Source: Auanema rhodensis
Taxonomy: Eukaryota > Nematoda > Chromadorea > Rhabditida > Rhabditidae
Length of the DNA stretch: 64,000 bases
Assembly: GCA_964057225.1 (NCBI GenBank)
Contig: OZ059898.1
Coordinates: forward strand, 9,052,001 to 9,116,000
Reading direction: 5' to 3'
Below the pieces are notes generated by a model. It was not told the DNA's origin. It saw only the letters and a list, made by a program, of their open reading frames with translations, and ran no database searches. The stretch's first letter is position 1; each line of letters begins with the position of its first letter. The translations under genes and the position numbers were made by a program. Below are positions 26,375 through 38,732 of the stretch, piece by piece.

Positions 26375-27737
26375 CTCTCTCTCTCTCTTCCTTCTCTCAT
26401 AAATCTATGTTTTCTTTTTTAAAATCTGTCTTAAAGTGACTTTATGTATATCTATATAGTTTTCTATTTATTTCAATAATATCTTGTCTTTCGTTATCTT
26501 TTGAAGCTTTCTAGCTTGTACTGTTCGTGTTCTATCTTCATCCAACCTGAACCATGCGAAAACCAATGAAAAAATTTTTGTCAAGATGAAGATCTAGTCT
26601 TTATGCTTTATGTTAGAGCACAAAGAGTATATTATGTGAGGAGAAGCAATGAATACTGCATTTTATCTGGAAAAAACTTTAATAAATATTATAAAAATAC
26701 TTATAATAATGATATCATATGATTAGTATTATATTTATTTATTGAATCTTTCGATAATATTATGGATGAGCAATACATGATGATGATGATGACAAATATC
26801 CTGCATGGTATCAGCATTATTCAAACTTTCCATATCCTTCAAGCAAATATTCTCTTTTTATTTTTTTATTTCTAATACATAGCTATATGTACTATTAGTT
26901 TATTTATTTTCTGATTCAATTGCCTAATTCTAATATATTTTTGCTGTTAAACGTATTTGTAGTAAACTAGAACTAGACAAAACGAGAAACAAATGAACAA
27001 GAGTCACAAGTGGATTTAGTGATTTTTGAAAAAGCTTGCTGATGATTTTTTTGTTGTCAAAAAATCAAAAAAGGGAGATGTTGCTGTGGAGTGTCTTGAC
27101 AATTCTCATGGAGTGCAAACGATTCGACTCGTCCTCAGAACGTTGTTCTCTTGTCTTCGTTCTCTCACTGTCTTTGTCATTCGCATCATACAAACAAGAA
27201 CGTCTCTGTTATCCGGTCGTAGAAACGTGCCAACAACACGAAGATTGCAGCTGCAAGGTGCTCCAAATGAACGTCAGTATACAATTGTATACCGTCTCGG
27301 CCATTTTTTCCGGTCTTTGCACCCATACCCATGCCTTCAAGTTTCTTCCGTTCTTTTTCAATCATCATCCGGCTTTGTCGTCATGATAGTCTGCCAAGTG
27401 GATGGGAGTGGCTTCAAGGAGGCGGTCAGTTATGTAAGCCGTTATATTTCGTGCTCTATCCTAATAACCAGCACAATGCCTTTCACACCATTTCACAGAT
27501 TTCATCAGTCTGGAACAGCAGATTCTCAACAAAAAAATGTTTGAAATCTTTGAAGAATAGCTTTCGTAGCATTCAACAGATATTCCTTCAATTCCAAATT
27601 TCATTTTTTCTTGAGTTTGCATTTCTTTTCAGGAACTTCTCTTTCCATTTCTCATGTGATATATATATTTATTTTAAATTTATATAATGTACAAATATGT
27701 ATATTGAATAACTATAATTCTACATTATACTTTTTAG
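24336..27737. other. Intergenic DNA, 3.4 kb, pyrimidine-rich on + strand
   Basis: No supportable gene. The plus strand is increasingly T/C-rich towards the WAP gene downstream, with a long CT tract at 26333-26399. A less AT-rich block at 27026-27544 has an open frame of 172 codons but no ATG near its start and no recognisable domain; it may be 5' flank or outron of the WAP gene. Confidence 0.5.
26333..26399. repeat. (CT)n microsatellite
   Basis: Long CT dinucleotide tract with a few CTTT interruptions, in the 5' flank of the WAP gene. Confidence 0.95.
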
Positions 27738-28768
27738 ATGAAAGTAATGCTTTTCTCTAGTATTCTCCTATTTGTACCAGCATTTCACATCGTTATGGCT
27801 GATAGTAAGTGTTATTATTTAATTATTTTTATTTAAAAATTTAATTTTTATAAAATGTAATTATATTATTTATAGAAATATCTTGGTGTGACTATTGGTA
27901 TCGTCGAGGAATTGCCAGAGTGGAATGTGCTAAACCACGTCAAAATCATTGGTCATTAGTGAAAAAAGAGGACACAATGAAGCAAAACTGTAAATTATTT
28001 GAAACTTTTCTTCAAGTTTCTAATAAATATGATTATAGTATATTCAATGCCAATATGTGATATGGTAACTGATTGGAGTAAATGCCAGAAAGCAGATCAC
28101 TGCCCACTAGGATTACTTTGTTGGGTTAAAGGAAATCCATGTTGTACTCCTCAAACTACTAATAAGTATCTAAATAAATTTGGTATATAATCATTATAAT
28201 TTAAAAATAAATAAGAAAAACTTGATTATAGGCAGTTTAGAGAATACCTGTCCATCAACACAAACACTTGGAATTCAATGTAATGCTCGGGTAACTAAAA
28301 TATTATAAATAAATTCATAATTTGATATAATAATTAAGACAACTATTAATTGGTGTCATACTGATTCTGATTGTCATCCATCTGGAAGTTCACTCCAAAA
28401 GTGTTGTCCATCTGGATGTGGATACAACATGTGTTTACGTATAACACCACCTATTGATATGACATCTAGATGTTAGCCATTATTTAAAATTCAAAAATTA
28501 ATTTTATAATATTTCAGTAGCAGAAATGTCAATTGTTCCATCTCAATGCCCTCGTATGGATAGTCTTAACATAGGATGTAGCCGGCAATTCGGCACAAGC
28601 TGGTGTCATACTGACTCTGATTGCTATTCAAACTCAGCTCAGCGACGCTTCTGTTGCCCAACTAGGTTAGTATCGATAACATTTCTTTGAAGTTCTGATT
28701 TTTTTTACAGATGTGGATACAATGTATGTTTATTACAACTTGGAATGAATCAATGGGCTATTGCTTAA
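27738..28768 (+). CDS. Secreted protein with two tandem WAP-type domains
   Basis: About 243 residues from seven exons with 45-90 bp introns. The start ATG directly follows a TTTTTAG acceptor, as in trans-splicing. Residues 1-21 (MKVMLFSSILLFVPAFHIVMA) form a signal peptide. An N-terminal Cys-rich part (WCDYWYRRG; CPLGLLCWVKGNPCC) is followed by two eight-cysteine units. Unit 1 has CPSTQTLGIQC, WCHTDSDC, KCCPSGCGYNMC; unit 2 has CPRMDSLNIGC, WCHTDSDC, FCCPTRCGYNVC. The order C-C-WC-DxDC-CC-C-C matches the whey-acidic-protein four-disulfide core. WAP proteins are mostly extracellular protease inhibitors or antimicrobials; either could hold here. Each WAP unit is split by an intron just before TTINW in unit 1 and inside CPTRC in unit 2. 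An AATAAA at 28993-28998 may be the poly(A) signal. Confidence 0.87.
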
Positions 28769-29097
28769 AGTTGAAAAAAAAACATTTTAATAATTATTTC
28801 TAAATCAAAATTACAATCCCGGTATCTCGTAATGACAGCTCACTTTATTGTTTGTTTATTTTTCTTTAAAATATATTTTCTATTCTATTAACTAATTTAT
28901 TTGAATTATATCAAAAAATATATTTGTATATACATGTTTTAAATAATATTCTTATCGTTTTGTTTTCTTTTTAATTTTTGTTTAATTAAGATAATAAATG
29001 ATTTATATTTCTTGTTGGTGGTCGAATCAGTGAAAAAGATGGCTTTTCTGGCTCGATGAAAAGATTGAAAAAACGTTGATACCATCTGAAAAAAAAA
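28769..29097. other. Convergent 3' spacer between WAP gene and K2P channel
   Basis: 329 bp of AT-rich DNA between two stop codons on opposite strands. AATAAA on plus at 28993-28998 and TTTATT (AATAAA on minus) at about 28848-28860 suggest the two 3' UTRs overlap. Confidence 0.5.
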
Positions 29098-30553
29098 TTA
29101 TAAAACTAACAGAATAATTTGATAATTTGACTTTAATTTTTTGTTTTCCTCTTCCAATTGTAGTCGATTAACATCAGATGATAAGGATAGCTGAAAATAA
29201 GTAAAATAAAAAAATAAAAATTGTCTACGTGCTTGTCTCATGCTTCTTTTAGTTTGGGGAGCTATTATGCTCTGACGACGTACCCCAAATAATTGCGAAT
29301 CAACCAAACTTCCAGATCTTAAAATAAAAAAAAAATATTTGTTATCAGAATGATGATTAAAAGAAGAACCTTGCAAATTTTTCCAAAATAATTCCAGATG
29401 AAGGTTCTCGTTGTGCTGCTGTAACTTCATCTGCATTTGGTGCCATAAACCTTAATAAAAATAATTATATATTATATAATTAAATATAATTAAATATACC
29501 CAAGTACTAAAAGATTAACACAAGCAGAGAAGACAGCGAGACCAACAATGACAAATAAAAGATTGAATACAACATAAAATGGTCTTGCTTGTAGAGCTGA
29601 ACCTTGTTGCAAAGGCACATAATCTCCAAAGCCAATTGTAGATACTAAAATTATTTTTTAATTATAAAAATAATAAAAATATTTATAATTACATGTAACA
29701 AAACAATAATAAAAAGCTTCAAAAAATGACCAACGTTCTTCTCTACTAAATACATATGTACCTTTAAATATAGAAAAATATAATTAGATTATTAAATTAT
29801 TTTTAAGAAAACAAACACATACCTATCATAATTATTGCTGTTCCAATTGATAATGAAACCATTAAAAGATGTGTAGGAGTTACATCTTTCAGTATAAAGC
29901 ATCCTCTACGATGTGCATATCCTCTTGTCTAAAATATACAAATAATAAACTATTTGTATACATATAATCTAAAGATTATTCTCTTAACAAGATAAATTAT
30001 TTTAATTTATAATATCTTATTCAAGCATACCTTATGAAGACAAAATGCTATGCCTGTATTTACTCTCTCACCAATAGATTGAAACATGATCAAGCCCATT
30101 GGAATTCCAGCAAGAGCAAAGAACATACAAAAAATTTTACCGGCAGCTGTTTCTGGAGCTGAATTACCATATCCTACAACTCAAGTTGTTATACAATTAT
30201 ATCAATATAATAATACTAACCAACAGTAGTTATGACAACAACTGCAAAATACAGTGCACCAGAAAATTGCCATTGAAAACCAGCACGATGTCGAATACTT
30301 TTATGAATTATTATTTCAAATAGCTCCATATCACTAACCATTTTATATATTTTTTATTTAAAATATTTATAAATTATACAAACCGTTTAGTAAAATTATA
30401 TTTGTTTTGTAATTTGTCATTAATATGAGCAATTTCTTCTCTTAATCGACGATCTTCTGCACTTTCCAGCCAATCAAATACAGCAGCTCCAAGTAAAAGG
30501 TAAGTGAAGGTAGTTAAGATAAGCATTAATGTTCTTGACGATTTCTTATCCAT
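29098..30553 (-). CDS. twk-20: TASK-type two-pore-domain potassium channel
   Basis: Background K+ channel of the K2P family that sets resting membrane potential. Exons: 30553-30384, 30333-30221, 30173-30032, 29928-29823, 29761-29693, 29644-29500, 29450-29370, then 29317 onward. The N-terminus SSRTLMLILTTFTYLLLGAA closely matches vertebrate TASK-1/TASK-3. Pore 1 reads TTVGYG, pore 2 reads STIGFG, and the M2 region has GIPMGLIMFQSIGERVNT. Membrane segments M1-M4 are all present. The base after GYG is Asn where TASK-1 has the proton-sensing His98, and the TASK motif VLRFMT at the end of M4 is VLGFMA. The C-terminus is uncertain: the frame stays open to TAA at 29098, but a donor at GTAGAC (about 29229) would give an earlier stop near 29165. 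An acceptor lies 7 bp before the ATG. The symbol rests on resemblance to TASK and on its neighbour nlg-1. Confidence 0.9.
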
Positions 30554-31136
30554 TTGATGCTGTATAAATAATTGAAATTATGAAAAATTGTAAAATTATT
30601 GTAAATCACACCGGGAAATTTCGAATTGATAATGTTTCAGAGAACATTTTTTCCATATTTTACCTAAACTATGAACGATTATTTTATTTTAAAAATATTT
30701 TTAAAAAGCGAAATATTCTATACAACATACAAATATAATAAACAAATTGATTATATCAATCATTTTCTAAATTTTTCATTATTTTTTTCCGAAAATTATA
30801 ATTTATTTTTGATAAAAAGAGAAAGACTTTATGACGAATGGAGCAGAAAGCGAAGGCAAATGAGGCAAAACGCAGTTATCGTCCGACAGAGTAAATCTGG
30901 CTAGAAGGATACTGAGCTGTTGAAAGGAAAAGATGCGATACATATAGGAAGTGAAAGCAAAATAGAGAGAGAGAGATAGAGATAGAGAGAGTCAAGAAGC
31001 ATAAGGATGGACTAATCAGAGCATCTATTCAAATCTAGCTCTACCAAAGGGAGAGAAAGGAGAAGAGAATCTTTTTTAAGGAACATGTTTTCTTTTCTTT
31101 TTTTTTCGAATTTTCTTCCGTTTTTCATTTTTGTTT

Positions 31137-31137
31137 A

Positions 31138-31168
<31 letters not shown>

Positions 31169-31195
31169 TTCCCTTCCTTTCCTTTCCTTTTCTTT
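31137..31195. repeat. (CT)n / (CCTTT)n pyrimidine tract
   Basis: CT dinucleotides followed by CCTTT-like units, uninterrupted pyrimidines for about 55 bp. Confidence 0.9.
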
Positions 31196-34100
31196 TTTTA
31201 CAAGTAAATTTTACCTGATTTAGTTGATATACATTGATTTTTTAAATATATCTATATATAATGTATATATAAATAGATATAATTGTACTTTTTAAATAAA
31301 TTATTAAATTAAAATAATTTGTGTTACGTTAGCAGGTGTTTCGTACAAAAATAATCATAAGATGTTATATATAATATATACTATGTCACATGTATATAGA
31401 TATCTGATTCTATAAATTTTCTAGAATAAATGTATTTATAAAATATTTTAATCTTATTTTTAATTATATTTAATTTTCTTTTATTAAATACTCTACCTTT
31501 TCTTTCTTTTTCTTTCCCTCTTGCTTAGTTTTGTTTTTTTTTTGTTGAAAATTAAAAGTTTTTTTTTATAAATATTTGATTTCTAATATTTCAAAAGCAT
31601 CTTTTACATGTTTGACACACACTGGAACATATTCATAATGCACATAATTAATAAAAATATAATCAATAGTTAGTAAAGATTTTAACTATTTCACACATTT
31701 TAAATAACATGACCATGTCGAAAAAAGAATTTTTTTCAAGCTTATTCGGTGGATAGCATGTAGTATACTTAAGATTAATGATGAACAAACGTTCTTCTTT
31801 CTCTTCAAATTTAGATTGTCATTCTTCTGGTATCTCTGTCATTTTTTTCTTTTCTTCTTATTCTTCTTCTTTAAACAAGTTGTTATTAAAACGAAAATCT
31901 AAAACATTTTTTGAACTTTCTGTTGAAATCCAGGCCAGTTAACCTTGTTTTATCCCCCCATTTTACAAACTTTCTTAATGACGTTTTGGGGAGAGGAAAT
32001 GAAAACATATGTTTTCTTAATTTCTAGAGTTGTAATAATTTTCTTTTTTTTTCTTTCATTCAGTCAACAATCCAAAGTGTTATCTGAAGTTGTCAATAAA
32101 TCTTAATCCTCTCAATCAATATATTTTTTTGAAATTTATTTTCTTTATATACATTTATTCCAGAATATTCTTGACTGCGGTTAGCTTGATTTAATCATGT
32201 TTTCCTCGCCAGCGTTTTGAAAATCATCTTCTTTTTTCATAATGCTCTTACGAATGAGAGAATGAAACCAAGTAGAAACATGACTTTATCCTCACATACA
32301 CCTTGTTTTATTCTTTATGACGTCACCATTAACGAAAGAGAGGAAAGACGCCTGTTTGGGCTCTGTTTCATCTCTCTCTCACTCTACTTCTCTCGGTTGA
32401 AGCTTTACAACCTTCAAGCTTCGAAAGAGTCTATCTGTTCTTGTTTTATCGATTTGACGACAAGTCATTGAACATATTATTCTCAGCTGGATCTTGAATC
32501 TGATACCTATTGTTTTGTTTGTTTACTCACACATTTGTTTATATTTATTTATGTAAATTGCATAATAATACTAAACATTTCCTAATAAGTATAAAATTTA
32601 ATATTCATATTCCAATCTTTTCAATGAGATTTACAGTTAATAATCACAAAATCGAAACACCTGTATCAACAGATGTGTTCGCATATTTGTATCGTATTTT
32701 CTCTCCTTCATAATGAACTTATTTATCTGCTAACTATAGATAATAATGAAATTATAATACAATAATTTTTGTATTTTTCTCCATAACTATTTGTCTTCAT
32801 AGCTACATATATCAATTGTACAATCTGATGCATAAAACATTCAGATTGCTTATATATTTATATTTTTTCAAACAAAATAATAATTATACATATATATTTA
32901 TATAAGAATATATTTATAAATCTTATTCATTTTCGTATTTTTAAAATAAATTTATAGTCAATAATAGTCTTTTTCCTTTTTTTTTATTTAAGTTAAATGT
33001 TCTTTTGATATTAATACACTTTTAACGTAATATATACCAAAAAAGAAGATTGAATTTTCAAAAACGACAATTAACAACTTTTCGTACGAATAATTATTTA
33101 TTTATTCAAAATATCTTTCATGTTATCCTTCTTCATTCCTTCTGTTTGTACATTTTCTTCGACAACTTTTCTTCTCTTTCGTTCCACATCCTTCTTATCC
33201 CCCCCTCATCCACTTGTAATTTTTTTCAACTGAAAGTCGGATTTCAGCTGCTGCACACCGTTCACATTTTTTACTTTGTCATGTTATTCAACAAAAATAT
33301 ATTGTTTATTTATTGTACTTCATATTTCTCCCATATAAAGTAGGAACAAATATGACTGGAATTGAAGTTTTTGAATAATTTAACCCGTTCGTTGTATTAC
33401 GAGACTTTCATAAAAAAAATAATTAGTTTGAAAATTTGCTGGGAACTTTTTTCCTGATGCACCACAAAACAACACTTTTAAAATTTTCTCATAAGTCAGT
33501 TAATTCATTTTCGTTTTAACCATTAGTTTTAATAGCTTAAAATAAGCAATTCGTCTTTGAGAAAGTCTCTCTATGATTTTTACGGAACAATGTTGTTTTT
33601 ACTTTTTCTTTCAAGTTTTCAATTAAGTTTTAAACGTTTTCATATGAATAAGCCTGGCTTTTGCGTCTTAGTCCATTTCAATAATTTCTTAATTGGCTTT
33701 CACTTTGGATGGGCTTACATGGAATTTACAAAGCTAAAATAGAAGAATGTCATTATATATTCAGTAGTTTGTAACTTCACTTCCCTCATTTTTGCATTTT
33801 CGTTGTTTTTCTTTATAAAAAGATTTTATTTTGTTTACATTAACTTTCATTAAATCTTTATTGTTAAATAATTTTTTCGCATGCTCTTTATTTTTTATTT
33901 TTAATTATTATTTATATTTTCTTTTAACTATTATTATTTCTTTTTTATTCTTATACATACTTTTCAATGTCTATTTCAATATTTTCTATAGACCTAATTT
34001 TACTTTTACGAATTTTTCTTCTAATTTTTGAGTTTCTGGTGACTGTGTTAGACGAACAAGTCGACAGAGTTCTCTAAAGACAAACTTATTAAGTCTCTAG

Positions 34101-36055
34101 AGATAATTGTTATGATCTAATTGGCCATTTCTTTCAACTAATAACCAATTTTTTACGTTTGTTTTCAAATTTTAAGAGTATTAACTTAAACAAGGATGAT
34201 AATGTAACTCTGATGTGGGTTTTTTCTTCTATCTTTATCTATATACATATGTATATACATATACATGGAACACTTTTCAATGCACGAGGTCTGATCTAAA
34301 ATCTTATCAAATTCGTAATCATCATACATACACATGTTCTTTTTCCATTTTTCTACTCTCTCACTCTTTTTCTCTTCCTATTTTACTCTCTCTCCTTTCT
34401 ACTTGCATATTTCACTCTTTACTATTTTTCTCTTAAACTGCCAGTACTCTTCAATGTTTCTTGCTTCTTCTCTTTTTTATCTTCGTCTCCAGGGACATGC
34501 ACATCCTCTTCTCTCTCATCGTTTCCACTTGCACTTCATCCCTTGAAATTCAATGTATCATCACCCTCTCATTCTCCATTTTTTATTCTACTATCTACAA
34601 GCATAATCCTGATTTTAGATATTTTCTATTTTATATTTATAATGCAACATTTTGCCCAAATTTGTAAAAGAAAAACATTTCGAAGAACAGCTGGGGACAT
34701 ACTTTGTCCACCAGCTCCGGAAACGGTTGTCATCTGAAGGACTTCGGTCACTCAAGATTCAAGCCGTTGACATGAAAATAGACATATTTTTGACGAGAAT
34801 AACCAACTTTTGACAATTTGGATCAAAACCATACTGGAGTTCTTTATATTTTTCCAGGATCTATCCAGCATCCTTCACAACCCTCCCCCCTTTTTCTATT
34901 CAGAAATTGGAAAAGCAGTTCTTAAGTTTGATTTGCAGCAAGAAAAAAAAGCAAAAAAATAGTGAGAATTATTTTGGATAAAAATGAATTAAGTAAGTCA
35001 TTTGCATAAGAAATTCAAGATTTTAGTAGTAAAATTCTCATTCAAAAAAAGAAAAATGGCAATCAATTCCAAAATGATAAGGCTGTGAATATTTTTTTTC
35101 ATCCGTTTTTCTTCTCTTCTTCTCCAACTCTCGTTATCTCTTTCAACTGTCCTATTGAAGAGTGAGTCGTTTGGGGAATAGCCTAGACAATGAGCACCAA
35201 AGAAAATACTGCGATTGGACCAATTAGACAAGCTCATAACTACCATCATATAACAGATTATGTTTTAAGAGAGCTCGTAAAAGTTTTTTGAAAAGATTTT
35301 AAACGAACTTCTCAATGACCCATTAGTGCAATTCCTTGGAAGATAAGTTTTTCAGTTCCCTTCTCTTTTTTACTCTCCTATAAGTTGTTGTTTTAAAATT
35401 TTCTCTTTCTCACTGATCATAAAGAAATTTGTTGAATGATGAGAATAGAAAAAGCTCTAAGAGTAGCCTAGAGGTTCTTGCTTGGTCCAACCTCCAAATG
35501 TGATTAGGTCGGCTTTGAAAGCCGTCATGATGCCTGGACGGGAGCCATTCAAACGCTAATCTTAGTCAAAGCACTTCTGAAAAGACTTGTCTCAAACCTT
35601 AGGATAAACTTAAGAAAGTGTGTTAAGTTTTCTTCTTCACGCTTCTCCCAAATATTTCTTATACGAAAAAGAAAACAACAAATCTTCTAAACGTTGTGAA
35701 TGTTCTATGAACACTGTAAGGTTTCAATGCTTTATGTAATATTCCGTAATATCCTTTCCTTTTTTTTAAAATTCATATACGAAAATCTAAACAAGCCCAT
35801 GTTTTTCTCATTCATTTGAAGAACAAAATTCTCAAGTATCTACTCAACTATATGTATTTATTATTTTTGAAAATATTTGTAATCACCTGCTTGTTAAGAG
35901 ACAGTACAAACATTCAGTTTTTTTTCCAAACTGTCTAACTTATTCTCTTGTTTTCTCAATTACAGCAGTAACAAAATAGAATTGAAATTCTAGTTAATTA
36001 TTTGGTATATTTATATTAAAACATTAAACTTAATTATATAATCAGAAAACACAAA

Positions 36056-36073
36056 TATATATATATATATATA
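36056..36073. repeat. (TA)n short tract
   Basis: Nine TA units in the channel/nlg-1 spacer. Confidence 0.8.
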
Positions 36074-38732
36074 TTACACATTATTATTTTAAAAAATGTG
36101 CTCCACATCATAGGTTAAACGATTAACATTTTAATTGAAAAGATGAATATTTCAATATTTTTTTATTTTTCCTTGTTTTTTTGTCAATTTTTACAATAGT
36201 TTAACATATATGTATGTGTATATTATATATCTACATATGTTTTTGTATGTCTGCTTCTTCTTTTTCTTTTCGATTTTCGTTTTACTGTCTTCTTTGCTCA
36301 CTCTTCTCACTTAATCCCCTTTAGAATTGAACTGACATTTGTGATGTTTTAAACTTATTATCTTATATCTTATTCAATATACATACATGAATAACTGTTT
36401 CATCTATATCTATATACATATATATGTTTATCGAAAATGCAAAAATTTTCCTGGAAGAACAAAGAAGAAAGGAAGCCGGTATCTTGGCAATTTCCCTTAA
36501 TTCCATCTCAGGCGGACTAGTGTGTCTTTTTCTTTTCCTGGAATTCCCCTGAGTACAGTTGCCTAATGTGTTCTCATCATCGCCTTATTTCGTCTATCTT
36601 CCTCCTTATTTAGAAGCTAGGACACACATATTCACAAATACAATCCAGATGTCCTTCGTAGCAGTTTCTGCAGCCTAGCCCCCCCCCCCTCTCTTTAGTT
36701 TTCGGTATTAACCATTCTTCATCTGGCATTGTTATATATACATATATGTATATCGTTGATTGCAGCAAATCTTTAAAAAGATTTAAAAAAAGAAGTTATT
36801 GAGATGAATAACTATGATATTACTTATTTTCTCTTTATACATGATGATTTTAACGACAAAGACAAAACCTCTAATTCGAGCTCTGTATCATCTTAATTAC
36901 GAGTGCATTTGACGTTCATAGTTCTAATACAAGAACTAATGAAGACAGTAGAAAGTTCAGGCATATGTCATGTATGTAAGCATCTTTCTAATCTAGTAAT
37001 ACTCTATGTTCTTCAACTATACAATGAATGTTGTATTATCTCTATTAGTACATATAATTAACTTCAAAATTGAATAGTTATTAATATTCTGAATTATCAA
37101 ATATAATAATTATAGTTTTTTATTAAAAATTTATACTTCAAATCTGTTTTTTGACCATTTACATTTGATTATATTTCTCCATGCAGATGCTGTTATTTCA
37201 TTTTTTTTCTTTCATTGTTTTTCTTTTTTATCACAAATTATTCAAATCACATCCACATACATAGAATAATGAAAGCTAAAGTTTAGATTCAAATGAACGT
37301 TGTTCTTTCATCCGAAATTCACAATAGAATCAGAAAAATTTCCATAAATGGTCATGAGGGGATTGATTCAAGCTTGGGCCTCAATATGAACAAGATCGAG
37401 AGAGAGAGAATCGAAATTGTGAATAGGCGTGATAGAAAAACGTATTTTCCTAAAGAAACTATTTCAAAACTAGATGATAATAGTTTGAAATCGTCGAGTT
37501 TGTACGTTTTCCAGTTGACCAAGGTATTCATCTTCTGACCAACTTGTAAAGCCATTCCGCTTCACCTCTTCATTTAGCCTTCTTGGATATTATGTTGTGG
37601 CAGCGTCCTCCTCATTTCTTTTTCCTTCAATTCGTTTTTCTACTCCTACTTCATCTTGCTCAGTTGTTCAGTTAGCAGATCCTTTTCGCCTTTCAAAAAC
37701 AGTTTACTTAGTACTTACATTACGTATAGTTAAGTGTTACAACAATATTCTTTAATTTTCAAATTGTGAAAGATATTTATCTTTAATTTTGGTGAATATT
37801 TTTTTTTAAATATGTTGTTCGATACTTAAATTTAACGAAAAGAAGATCTTCACCATGACAAGATAGTTGAACGTAATTTGATCTTTTCACTTCAATGTAT
37901 ATCTTCTCTTCATTTTTCGGTTCAAACACACGCTTTTTAAAATATAATTTGATATTTTTATGAATGCTTCTTCCTCTTCTTATTGATGTTTCACTTTTCT
38001 TTTACGTCTTCTTTCTTTTACGTCATCATTTATTTGACTACTTTGTTGATCTGTTTCTTCATATATTTCTGGGTGGCGGTCATCCGAGCAATTGACTGAA
38101 TTCTATTTCCGAATTTCATCTTAACAGCCTACCAAAAGCTCAAAGACTTCCGTCACTGCGTGGTCAATCAGCCTAGCTAGTTAAGCTCTAACCTTATACT
38201 TCAGCTTCTTCAGTAACTCCTCTGCAACTACATTATAATTTAAAATTACTTGTCGAATATTTTATTTTTCTAAATGCTCTTGTTCGGGAAAAGAATCAAA
38301 AAATACAAAAATGAATGGCGACTTTTCATTTTTACTTTTACTTCCATTATTGTTCGAGGTAAAGGAAACTATAATGTGTTGACAGTGAGAAAACAGCTTT
38401 TCTCATTATTTTCTCTCTCTTTATTTGAATGTTAAAACCCAACTTCTCTTTCTATCCTTCTATATATGGCTCAAAATAATCCCTTCTTGTAATGACAAAG
38501 TATATGGCTACTTTTCTTTTTTCTATTTTTCATGAAAATAACTAAAAAAATAGTCAACTTTTTTGTTAACTATATATAATATACACATAAATACATGTAT
38601 ATGTATACGTTTTCTTATATTTATATCAAAGATCATTGTTATTTCATATACTTAGTTTATATTTATCATTATATAATCAATGTTTTTATAATATTTATAT
38701 TATTACAGGCTTCTCTATGACGTAGAAACAAA

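Larger units (their letters stand above)
30554..38732. promoter_or_regulatory. Divergent 8.2-kb spacer between K2P channel and nlg-1
   Basis: No supportable coding gene. The plus strand is strongly T/C-rich from about 31080 to 38500 (CT tract at 31137-31195, many TTTTCTTC runs), except for purine-rich patches near 30840-31060. It should hold promoters and enhancers of both genes; the pyrimidine bias on the nlg-1 sense strand is what a long U-rich outron would look like. A short hairpin lies at 34689-34716. Open frames here are low-complexity Phe/Ser/Leu strings and are not credible genes. Confidence 0.5.

Noticed and set aside
35520-35582. C/D snoRNA-like ATGATGC and CTGA boxes
   Set aside because: The C box is imperfect, no terminal stem pairs, and no D' or C' boxes are visible.
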